NCBI GenBank assembly: GCA_030592525.1
Contig: JAUVIW010000001.1
Location: forward strand, 1-31,838
From: an archaeon
Lineage (GTDB): Archaea; B1Sed10-29; WALL01
Length of the DNA stretch: 31,838 nucleotides
Reading direction: 5' to 3'
Position 1 is the first letter of the stretch, and every line of letters begins with the position of its first letter. The notes under the pieces are model-generated. The model was not told the DNA's origin, ran no database searches, and saw only the letters and a list, made by a program, of their open reading frames with translations. The position numbers and the translations under genes are program-made. Shown here in pieces: positions 6,946 to 14,199 of this stretch.

Positions 6946-9624
6946 ATGAAGTTCTACGCCGCAAGCGCCGAGGAATCACTCAAGAAGCTCGGCTCCTCGC
7001 CTGATGGGCTCAGCTCAGCTGAGGCAGAGAAGCGCTTGCAGGAGTACGGCCCCAACAAGTTCCAGGAGCACCACCCCCCGAGCTTGCTCCACATCTTCAT
7101 CAGCCAATTCAAGTCATTCATAGTTTTCATACTGATTGCGGCGCTTGTGATAAGCGCGCTTCTTGGCGAGTGGGTCGACGCAGTTGTCATCGGCGTCATA
7201 GTCATTTTCAACGCGCTGTTCGGGACTTTCCAGGAATACCGCGCCGAGAAGGCGATGGAGGCATTGGAGCAGATGACCGCGCCACACGCAAAAGTGCTCC
7301 GCAATGGCCGAGAGCGCGTCATTCCCGCGGACGGAGTTGTGCCCGGTGACATAGTCGTGCTCGATGCAGGTGATGCGGTGCCGGCCGATGTCCGCATCAT
7401 ACAGGCCTTCAGCCTGCACTGCAACGAGGCCGCGCTCACGGGCGAGTCAGTGCCAGACGCAAAGTTCTCTGATTCCGTTGGCCTGAAGGCAACTGTCGGC
7501 GACAGGAACTCGATGGCGTACGCGCACACAACCGTGACATCCGGCCATGGCAAGGGCCTCGTGACCGCGACAGGCATGCACACTGAGATGGGCAAGATAG
7601 CGGGCATGATACAGACCATCCGTGACACCGAGACGCCGATGACCCGAAGGCTCAACGAGCTCGGCAAGAAGCTCGGCGCGCTTGTCTTAATCATTTCCAC
7701 GCTCCTGTTCCTCATCGAGATAGTCGAGACGCCCGCGGTGCTCGGCGCATTCCTGTCGTTTTCCGGTGACATCTCCGCGCTCGCCGCAAGCCTCGAGGCC
7801 GGCGGCATTATGGAGCTGTTCCTTGTCGCGGTGAGCCTCGCTGTCTCCGCCATTCCTGAGGGCCTGCCCGCTGTTGTGACAGTGACCCTCGCGCTTGGCC
7901 TGAAGCGCATGGCTGGAGAGAAAGCCGTCGTGAGAAAGCTCCCTGCTGTTGAGACGCTGGGCTCGACCACCGTCATCTGCACTGACAAGACCGGCACCCT
8001 CACGCGCAATGAGATGATGGTCACGCACCTTTACGCCGGCGGCAAGGAAGTCAATGTCACTGGCGAGGGCTACGCAACCAAGGGTGAGTTCTCCTCGCCG
8101 CTGAACGCCGAGCTCAAGCGCCTGCTCTTCATTGCCGCGCACTGCAACGACGCCGAGCTAATAGAGGAGGACAACGCGATAATCGGCGACCCCACAGAAG
8201 GCGCGTTGGCAGTGGCCGCGGAGAAGGCAGGCATCAGCAAGGGGCGCCATCGTGTTGATGAGCTTCCGTTCGATTCCCACAGAAAGCTGATGACCACCAT
8301 ACACGATTCCAGGGGCCTGATGGCAATGTGCAAGGGTGCACCTGAAACCGTGTTGGGCATCTGCGAATCAATCCTTATCAACGGAAAGGAAATGAAGCTC
8401 ACTCCGGCGATGCGCAAGAGGATACTCGAGACCAACCTCCATTGGGCCAGCGGGGCCCTGCGCAACCTGGGCTTCGCGTACAAGAAGCTCAAGCACGGCT
8501 ACGAAAAGGGCAGTGTGGAAAAGGGCATGGTGTTCGTTGGCCTCGCGGGGATGATTGACTCTGCCAGGCCCGAAGCCAAGTTCGCGCTCGCGAAGTGCCG
8601 CACCGCAGGCATCCGCGTCATCATGATTACCGGCGACAACCCCGCCACTGCCGTTGCCATTGGCAGGGAGCTGGGCTTGATTGAGGAGGGTGATGTCTCA
8701 CTCACCGGCGCGCAGGTCGAGCGCATGAGTGACGAGGCCCTGCGTGAGACGGTTGACGATGTTTCCGTGTTCGCGCGCGTGTCTCCGGAGCACAAGCTTC
8801 GCATTGTTCAGGCCCTCCAAGCCCGCGGCGAAGTGGTTGCCGTGACCGGTGACGGCGTGAACGACGCGCCCGCGCTTAAGACAGCGGACATCGGCATTGC
8901 GATGGGCATCACCGGGACAGACGTGTCAAAGGAAGCGTCGGACATAATCCTTGAGGACGACAACTTCGCGACAATCGTGAAAGCCGTTGAGGAGGGCCGC
9001 AGGGTATACGGCAACATCAAGAACTTCATCAAGTACCTGCTGAGCGCGAACTTCGATGAGATAATCGTCGTGGCGGTCGCCGCGTTCGTGGGATGGCCAC
9101 TGCCATTCATCCCCGTGCAAATCCTTTGGATTAACCTCATCACCGACGGGTTCCCCGCACTTGCGCTGGGCATGGACCCGCCCGACCCCGATGTGATGAA
9201 GGACAAGCCCCGGCTGAAGGAGGAGAGCGTGTTCCACGGCATACTCCCTGTCATCATTATGGCCGGAGGGCTTGCCGCTATCAGCTCCCTCATCGGCTTT
9301 TGGTACGGGCTGCCTGACGGCATAGAGAAGGCGCGCACCATGGCGTTCACCATCAGCGTGCTGTTCGAGCTGGGCTTCGTGTTCAACTGCCGCTCGGCGC
9401 ACCAAAGCGTTTTCAACGGCGGCTTCCTCTCGAACAAGTGGCTGCTTGCGGCAGTGGGCTTGGGCCTTGTGCTCCAGCTATCCGTAATCTACATTCCGTT
9501 CCTCCAGGTGATGTTCGGCACAGCTCCACTGGGTGCAGTGGACTGGGTCATTGTCTTAGTTGCCGCATCGCTTGGCATGGTGCCCCTTTTGGGCAACATG
9601 TGGCGCAAAGGCAAAAAGGCTTAA
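6946..9624 (+). CDS. P2-type cation ATPase, probable Ca2+ pump
   Basis: An 892-residue P-type ATPase. In order: N-terminal cation ATPase domain (about 1-45), first membrane pair (about 56-93), actuator domain with TGES at 165-168, M4 with PEGLP at 304-308, phosphorylation motif DKTGT with the aspartate at D347, nucleotide-binding domain, GDGVNDAPAL hinge, and C-terminal membrane domain. The M4 motif IPEGLPA and the M6 motif NLITDG match SERCA/PMR1-type Ca2+ pumps rather than heavy-metal (CPx) or proton pumps, so Ca2+ export is the best prediction; Mn2+ or Na+ cannot be excluded. It is expressed from its own promoter. The antiporter gene follows after 25 nt. Confidence 0.93.
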   Translation: MKFYAASAEESLKKLGSSPDGLSSAEAEKRLQEYGPNKFQEHHPPSLLHIFISQFKSFIVFILIAALVISALLGEWVDAVVIGVIVIFNALFGTFQEYRAEKAMEALEQMTAPHAKVLRNGRERVIPADGVVPGDIVVLDAGDAVPADVRIIQAFSLHCNEAALTGESVPDAKFSDSVGLKATVGDRNSMAYAHTTVTSGHGKGLVTATGMHTEMGKIAGMIQTIRDTETPMTRRLNELGKKLGALVLIISTLLFLIEIVETPAVLGAFLSFSGDISALAASLEAGGIMELFLVAVSLAVSAIPEGLPAVVTVTLALGLKRMAGEKAVVRKLPAVETLGSTTVICTDKTGTLTRNEMMVTHLYAGGKEVNVTGEGYATKGEFSSPLNAELKRLLFIAAHCNDAELIEEDNAIIGDPTEGALAVAAEKAGISKGRHRVDELPFDSHRKLMTTIHDSRGLMAMCKGAPETVLGICESILINGKEMKLTPAMRKRILETNLHWASGALRNLGFAYKKLKHGYEKGSVEKGMVFVGLAGMIDSARPEAKFALAKCRTAGIRVIMITGDNPATAVAIGRELGLIEEGDVSLTGAQVERMSDEALRETVDDVSVFARVSPEHKLRIVQALQARGEVVAVTGDGVNDAPALKTADIGIAMGITGTDVSKEASDIILEDDNFATIVKAVEEGRRVYGNIKNFIKYLLSANFDEIIVVAVAAFVGWPLPFIPVQILWINLITDGFPALALGMDPPDPDVMKDKPRLKEESVFHGILPVIIMAGGLAAISSLIGFWYGLPDGIEKARTMAFTISVLFELGFVFNCRSAHQSVFNGGFLSNKWLLAAVGLGLVLQLSVIYIPFLQVMFGTAPLGAVDWVIVLVAASLGMVPLLGNMWRKGKKA

Positions 9625-9649
9625 AAAGGCGCGTTGGTTTTGCTAACGC

Positions 9650-10834
9650 GTGGATTACATTCTGAACCTTATCCTCCTGCTCGTGGCAGCGAAGCTGTTT
9701 GGCGAGGTAAGCGAGCGCGTCGGCTTCCCCAGCGTGCTCGGGTACATATTTGCGGGTGTCATAGCAGGGCCGATGCTCCTTAACTTTGCGGCTCCCCATG
9801 ACATAGCTGTTTTCGCTGAATTGGGCATTATCCTCATGCTCTTCGTGACTGGGTTCCAGCAGGGGAACGTGGACGAGCTTATGAAGGACTTCCCTGCCAT
9901 CATGCGCGTCAGCATTCTGGGCTTCGTGTTCCCGTTCATCGCCGCGCTAATCGTCGGCTTCGCGTTCAACATCCCCCTGAACTACCTGCTCCTGCTTGCA
10001 CTTATCGTGTCCGCAACTGACTCGGGCATCACCATCCGCAGCATCGCCAGTGTCAACATGCTCGCAACGCGCGCCGGGAAAATCATGCTCGGCGTCACTG
10101 TGAGCGACGGCATGATGGGCCTGATAGCGTTCACCGCAGTCATCACGTACCTGCGCATCGGGGGCATTGACCTGTTCGAGATGGGCAGTGTTATCGCCAT
10201 GATTGCTGTTTTCATGGGGCTGTTCCTTGCGATGCAGCGTATCGTGCCATGGCTCGTTGAGAAGATAGAGCACCTCAGTGTCGAGCAGGCGGAGTTCTCT
10301 TTTGCGTTCGTGTTCATGATTGCCGTGGGCTTATTGGCCGAGCAGTTTGGCTTGCATGGCATTATTGGTGCGTTCCTCGCCGGAACGCTTTTGGCCAGGT
10401 CGCGGATTGGCCAAACCCAGTTCATCAACAAGATATCATCCATCTCATACGCGATATTCATCCCGCTGTTCTTCGTGTGGACCGGGCTCCTGCTCAACTT
10501 AAGTGATATCACGTTCATGAGCTTCGTGCTCGTGTTCGCAGTGCTCGCCGCGAACGCCATCGGCGCTTACTGGGCGAGCATCATGAACGGCATGAGCGTC
10601 AGGGACCGCCTGATGACGTCACTCACCATGCTCCCGCGCGGCGATGTGAACCTGATTATCGCGTCCATCGGCGTGACCCTCGTGGATTTGAACGGCAATC
10701 TTGTCCTGCCAAAGGAGGTGGGCGAGCTGTTCTACTCGACCGCGATGCTGTTGGTCATTATGGCCGCACTGATAACATTCATCGGCCTGAAGGTATTCGT
10801 CAAGACAAAAGGTGATACAAGTGCAAATGGCTAA
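9650..10834 (+). CDS. Cation/proton antiporter (CPA2, KefB/NapA-like)
   Basis: A 394-residue polytopic membrane protein with about 12-13 hydrophobic segments and the start typical of the Na+/H+ exchanger (CPA2) family: GEVSERVGFPSVLGYIFAGVIAGP. The LGIILMLFVTGFQ and LLALIVSATDSG regions correspond to the core-domain helices that carry ion-binding acidic residues. There is no C-terminal TrkA-N domain; a separate CBS protein follows and may play the regulatory part. A GTG start is used; TTAAAAAG lies 21-28 nt upstream and overlaps the stop of the ATPase gene, so it may have its own promoter. Cation specificity (Na+ or K+) is not determined. Confidence 0.88.
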   Translation: MDYILNLILLLVAAKLFGEVSERVGFPSVLGYIFAGVIAGPMLLNFAAPHDIAVFAELGIILMLFVTGFQQGNVDELMKDFPAIMRVSILGFVFPFIAALIVGFAFNIPLNYLLLLALIVSATDSGITIRSIASVNMLATRAGKIMLGVTVSDGMMGLIAFTAVITYLRIGGIDLFEMGSVIAMIAVFMGLFLAMQRIVPWLVEKIEHLSVEQAEFSFAFVFMIAVGLLAEQFGLHGIIGAFLAGTLLARSRIGQTQFINKISSISYAIFIPLFFVWTGLLLNLSDITFMSFVLVFAVLAANAIGAYWASIMNGMSVRDRLMTSLTMLPRGDVNLIIASIGVTLVDLNGNLVLPKEVGELFYSTAMLLVIMAALITFIGLKVFVKTKGDTSANG

Positions 10835-11264
10835 GCTACGTGAAACCAAGGTAAGCAGTATGATGAAGAAGCGCTTCAAGAGCGTCAATCCCGACACGCC
10901 TGTCAGCAAGGTGGTGAAGCTCCTGTCGTCAATAGAGCTCAGCATGCTCCCCGTGATTGAGAACGGGAAGTATGTTGGCGAGGTCGTCCAAAGCGACTTG
11001 CTCAAGGTCATTGTTGACCCGCGCGACCTGCCCTCACACATCATCATGTCCGAGCCGCTGTTGGGGATGAGCTTTTGCCCCGAGACAGCCCGGGACATAA
11101 TGCGCAGGCACCCACTGTTCCTCAAGCCTGACATGACTATCCGACAGGCAGCGAAGAGGATGTTCCTGAACAATGCCGGGGTGCTCCCGGTCAAGGACAA
11201 GGGCAAGACGGTTGGCCTGCTGTTCGCCGATGACCTCGTTAAGCTCTTATCCAAGGTGAAGTAG
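10827..11264 (+). CDS. Two-CBS-domain regulatory protein
   Basis: A 145-residue protein made of two CBS motifs, about residues 7-60 (SMMKKRFKSVNPDTPVSKVV...LPVIENGKYVGEVVQSDL) and 85-143 (DIMRRHPLFLKPDMTIRQAA...LPVKDKGKTVGLLFADDL). Paired CBS motifs bind adenosyl ligands and regulate partner proteins. The ATG at 10827 is chosen because AGGTGAT, complementary to the 16S rRNA 3' end, sits 10 nt upstream; the frame also has GTG at 10812. The gene overlaps the end of the antiporter by 8 nt, so it likely acts as a regulatory subunit of that transporter or responds to the same signal. Confidence 0.85.
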   Translation: MAKLRETKVSSMMKKRFKSVNPDTPVSKVVKLLSSIELSMLPVIENGKYVGEVVQSDLLKVIVDPRDLPSHIIMSEPLLGMSFCPETARDIMRRHPLFLKPDMTIRQAAKRMFLNNAGVLPVKDKGKTVGLLFADDLVKLLSKVK

Positions 11265-11265
11265 G

Positions 11266-12444
11266 TTGCCACGCCTGCGCGAGCTTTTCAATGCCCTGCG
11301 CCTGCCTAGTGGCAAAGGTGGGTCCATTTCCGCGAAGCAGCTGAGGGAACTGCTCCTTGTGCAGCTCGTGTTCGCTGCGGCACACTCCCTTGGCTGGGTT
11401 CTCTTTGTGCCGTGGATATTCAAGATGGGGTTCACCCAGCTTGATTTCATCATGTACTCGCTTGTGCTGTGGGCGCTCACGATTCCCATGCTTCTGGTGA
11501 AGCGCAAGCCCCGGGCAAGCAAGGCAATGGCGCTCGGGCTTTTCGGAAGGGCTCTCGCGTTCTTTGTCGCAATCAACCTGTTCAGCAGGTACCAGCTGTT
11601 CATAATAGCCGCCTTGATATCATGGATAATCGTTGAGTTTTGGGTTTCGTTCAACACGGTGTATGAGCGCAAGGCACCGAAAAAGGACCGTGCGTTCCTG
11701 AACAGCGTGATGATGGTCATCCACCCGCTGTCCGGCACTATCCTGCCTGTTGTTGCGGGGCTTGTTGCGCTGCACCTCGGGTTTGAGTACGCGCTTTTCG
11801 CCGGTGGCGTTCTCATGCTCCTGGCCGGTGTCGTTGCCCTCCGCATCAAGGGCTTGGGGCGCATTGAGCTGGATCCTGCGAAGGCGTTCAGGCACATGCG
11901 CAAGGCCGAGCCGTTCATTTTCATCCAGGGCTTCTGGGAGGGCATTGAGTACACCGCTGTTCCTTTGGTCACGCTGTCCCTCGTGGCAACGTTTTTTGAT
12001 TACGCGTGGTTCTTTGCTTACCTTGGTCTGGTGGGCGCGATTGCTGCCATCATATTCGGCCGGCTTAGTGACGTGCTTCACGCGCGTGTCAAGTTTGCTG
12101 CCTTCCTGACTGTCATGATGGGCATCTTTTCAATAGCCGCCGGGCTTTCGTGGGACTACCTTTCGTGGGCTGTGTTCATCGGCCTGATGTCGTTCTGCGG
12201 GCACATAGTGAAGCCCTTTTTGTGGACGATAGTGACTGATGTATCCGGCAGGCGGGTGAATGAGGGCATGCTGGTGCGTGAGTACTTCCTTAACACGGGC
12301 CGTACCCTTGGTGTTGTCGTGCTGCTCGCGTGCTTCCTGTTCATGTCGATAAAGTCAGCGATGCTTGTGGCTGGTGCCGCGATGATGCTTTACCCGCTTG
12401 TCCTGTTCTACGAGAAGGGGCACAAGCTAAAGGGCCTCTCCTGA
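11266..12444 (+). CDS. MFS-type membrane transporter
   Basis: A 392-residue protein with about 12 hydrophobic segments in two halves and a central basic loop (RIKGLGRIELDPAKAFRHMRK), in keeping with the major facilitator fold. The substrate is unknown. It begins at TTG one base after the CBS stop; AGGTGA within the end of the CBS gene is correctly placed as its Shine-Dalgarno site. With the antiporter and the CBS protein it forms a three-gene transport unit. Its 3' end overlaps the convergent Lrp-type regulator by 18 nt. Confidence 0.75.
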   Translation: MPRLRELFNALRLPSGKGGSISAKQLRELLLVQLVFAAAHSLGWVLFVPWIFKMGFTQLDFIMYSLVLWALTIPMLLVKRKPRASKAMALGLFGRALAFFVAINLFSRYQLFIIAALISWIIVEFWVSFNTVYERKAPKKDRAFLNSVMMVIHPLSGTILPVVAGLVALHLGFEYALFAGGVLMLLAGVVALRIKGLGRIELDPAKAFRHMRKAEPFIFIQGFWEGIEYTAVPLVTLSLVATFFDYAWFFAYLGLVGAIAAIIFGRLSDVLHARVKFAAFLTVMMGIFSIAAGLSWDYLSWAVFIGLMSFCGHIVKPFLWTIVTDVSGRRVNEGMLVREYFLNTGRTLGVVVLLACFLFMSIKSAMLVAGAAMMLYPLVLFYEKGHKLKGLS

Positions 12445-12909
12445 CTCAAGCGTCTTTTTCACGGGGCCCACTGTGTCGAACTTGAATGTTTCTGTGACGA
12501 GCAGCGTCTCTGTTCTTACGACGGGCTCGATCTTGTTCAGCTTATACAAAAGTGTTGTTAGCTCCTTTCTGCTCTTCACGAGGGCTTCCACGAGGATGTC
12601 GTAGCGGCCCAGCACCTGATGCGCTTGGGATACCTCGTCCATCTCCTTGAGCGCGCCGCTCAGCTCTTGCATGAACCCCTTGCGCTGTGCCGATATCAGT
12701 ATGAAGGCACGCATCTCGAGGCCAACCTTCTCCGGGTTGAACATCGGGCCGTAGTACTCGACTATGTTTTTGTTCAGTGACTTCATTGCCTTGTATACGG
12801 TCTGCCTTGTGAGGCTGGTCCTCTTCGCTATTTCACTAAGTGTGGCACGACCATTGTAACATAGCTCTGAAAGCACTTTTTTCTCGCTTTTTGACAGCAT
12901 TGTAGGCAC
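12427..12909 (-). CDS. Lrp/AsnC-family transcriptional regulator
   Basis: A 160-residue regulator. Residues 5-50 form the helix-turn-helix (LSKSEKKVLSELCYNGRAT, then LSEIAKRTSLTRQTVYKAM). Residues 65-145 fit the RAM ligand-binding and oligomerisation domain (MRAFILISA..., GRYDILVEALVKSRKELTTLL), so this is an Lrp-type octameric or dimeric regulator. Translation could begin at 12909 or at the ATG three codons later (12900). An AT-rich region with a palindrome lies upstream, suggesting autoregulation. The effector and targets are unknown. Confidence 0.82.
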   Translation of the reverse strand: MPTMLSKSEKKVLSELCYNGRATLSEIAKRTSLTRQTVYKAMKSLNKNIVEYYGPMFNPEKVGLEMRAFILISAQRKGFMQELSGALKEMDEVSQAHQVLGRYDILVEALVKSRKELTTLLYKLNKIEPVVRTETLLVTETFKFDTVGPVKKTLESGEAL

Positions 12910-12984
12910 CCTGTTACACTTAGTTAAATTTTATTGCACAACTTGTATATAAACTTAACGTTATGTGGCCTTTCTAAATATACC

Positions 12985-13004
12985 TGTTGACCTTTTGGTT
13001 AACA
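12985..13004. promoter_or_regulatory. Near-perfect palindrome upstream of the Lrp-type gene
   Basis: TGTTGACC-TTTT-GGTTAACA is an 8-4-8 inverted repeat with one mismatch, lying in the AT-rich region 12910-13045 upstream of the Lrp-type regulator. It is a plausible operator for that regulator. The rest of 12910-13110 shows only TATA-like AT runs (for instance TATATAAAC near 12950) and no coding sequence. Confidence 0.42.
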
Positions 13005-13118
13005 ATTTAAACGATGAGTTTATTATTTGGTAACGCCCTAATAGTTATCAGTGAGTAAGGGGCGGCGAACTGGCTGCTTGCGAGCTCACTTGTAGCTGCA
13101 TAAAGGGGGGTGATGCGG

Positions 13119-13339
13119 ATGACACAGGGGTTGTTTTTCCGATCCTCGCCCTCTTTGGGGACATAGGCGTATACTGGCTGTTCGTAATTGGCTTCGTTAT
13201 CGGGGCCTACGCGACCTCGATCACTAAGTACGCGATTGGCCTTACGGCGCTGTTTGGTCTCATGGAGTGGGCGCTGGAAAGGTACTTCATTTGGCTGCAG
13301 GCTGGCATTGTTGCCGGCCTCTTGGCGCGGGGTGTTTGA
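13119..13339 (+). CDS. Small membrane protein, apparent frameshift near its start
   Basis: A frame ending in TGA at 13337-13339 encodes a well-formed hydrophobic protein: VVFPILALFGDIGVYWLF, VIGFVIGAYATSITKYAIG and, near the end, LQAGIVAGLLARGV. No ATG, GTG or TTG opens this frame. A good start (ATG at 13119, preceded by GGGTGAT) lies in a different frame and would run into TAG at 13164 unless the reading shifts by -1 at the GGGG run 13127-13130. One extra G there would give an intact protein of about 74 residues with two to three membrane spans. It is therefore a pseudogene, a programmed frameshift or a homopolymer error. No family is recognised. Confidence 0.5.
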
Positions 13340-13362
13340 TTCATGGCACTCCTTCGGAACCA

Positions 13363-13406
13363 GGGGGATGCCTTGCGGGGGGCATCCCCCCAGAACAACC
13401 TTTTTT
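13363..13406 (+). terminator. Hairpin plus T-run between convergent genes
   Basis: A perfect 10-bp stem, GGGGGATGCC (13363-13372) with GGCATCCCCC (13381-13390) and an 8-nt loop, is followed by TTTTTT at 13401-13406. It lies between the small membrane ORF (plus) and purQ (minus) and probably separates the two transcripts. Confidence 0.5.
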
Positions 13407-13429
13407 CTGTTAGGGGCACCTGGCGGCGC

Positions 13430-14197
13430 TCATACTAACTCCTTTTCAGCGTACTCGACAGCATTCCTGAACAAGCGCAAGCCCGCGCCCTCTGGAACAC
13501 TCTCCCGCGTCCAGCGCGGGTGGTTAGTGGGATAAAGGAACCCCTCCGGGTGCGGCATCAAGCCGAACACGCGCCCAGTCTCATCGCAAATGCCTGCAAT
13601 CCCGTCAGTGCTCCCGTTCGGGTTCAGCGGGTACTTGGCGTCCAAGGAGCCGTCAGGGCTGCAGTACCTCAACACAATCTGGCTGTTGTCCTTCAGGCGC
13701 TGAATCACGCTATCCGGCGCAACGAGCTTGCCCTCCCCGTGCCTCACAGGCAAGTACAGCTGGTCAATGCCCTTGGTCCAGATGCACTTCGAGCCCCCGG
13801 ACTTCATGTACACCCACCGGTCCTCGAACTTGCCAGAGTCATTGAATGTCAGAGTTGCTTCCTGCGGCCCCGAGCGCGGCAGGAACGCGTACTTCATCAT
13901 TACCTGGAACCCATTGCAGATGCCAATCGCAAGCTTCCCGTCATCAAGGAACTGCTTGACCTGTGCGCTCATGTTCGCCAGCATCTTGTTCGCTAGTATC
14001 TTGCCGGCAGCAATGTCATCGCCGTACGAGAATCCGCCCGGCAGCGCGAGAATCTGGTAGTCCTCAAGGCGCTTCTTTCCATTAATCAGCTCGTTCACGT
14101 GCACCTTGTCGGTCTCCGAGCCCGCCAGCCTGAACGCATGCTCTGTCTCGTAATCACAGTTAATTCCATATCCGGTCATGATAATTGTCTTAACCAT
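13430..14197 (-). CDS. purQ: Phosphoribosylformylglycinamidine synthase, glutaminase subunit PurQ
   Basis: A 255-residue class I glutamine amidotransferase that releases ammonia from glutamine for PurL, making FGAM in step 4 of purine synthesis. The nucleophile is C94 in GICNGFQ, and the His/Glu of the triad are H216 and E218 in MPHPEG. LPGGFSYGDD at 52-61 forms the oxyanion region. The frame is open from a GTG at 14227, but the ATG at 14197 lies 2 nt after the purL stop and gives the canonical N-terminus (MVKTIIMTGYG). It is the last gene of the purM-purL-purQ operon. Confidence 0.95.
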   Translation of the reverse strand: MVKTIIMTGYGINCDYETEHAFRLAGSETDKVHVNELINGKKRLEDYQILALPGGFSYGDDIAAGKILANKMLANMSAQVKQFLDDGKLAIGICNGFQVMMKYAFLPRSGPQEATLTFNDSGKFEDRWVYMKSGGSKCIWTKGIDQLYLPVRHGEGKLVAPDSVIQRLKDNSQIVLRYCSPDGSLDAKYPLNPNGSTDGIAGICDETGRVFGLMPHPEGFLYPTNHPRWTRESVPEGAGLRLFRNAVEYAEKELV

Positions 14198-14199
14198 TT

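Noticed and set aside
6954..8024. 356-codon minus-strand frame opposite the P-type ATPase
   Set aside because: It is rich in Ser/Thr/Ala/Arg with no recognisable domain; it mirrors the codon bias of the ATPase gene.
13188..13535. 115-codon plus-strand frame over the small membrane ORF and the purQ 3' end
   Set aside because: It is Arg/Ser-rich and runs through the terminator hairpin into antisense of purQ; the alternative frame ending at 13339 is far more protein-like.
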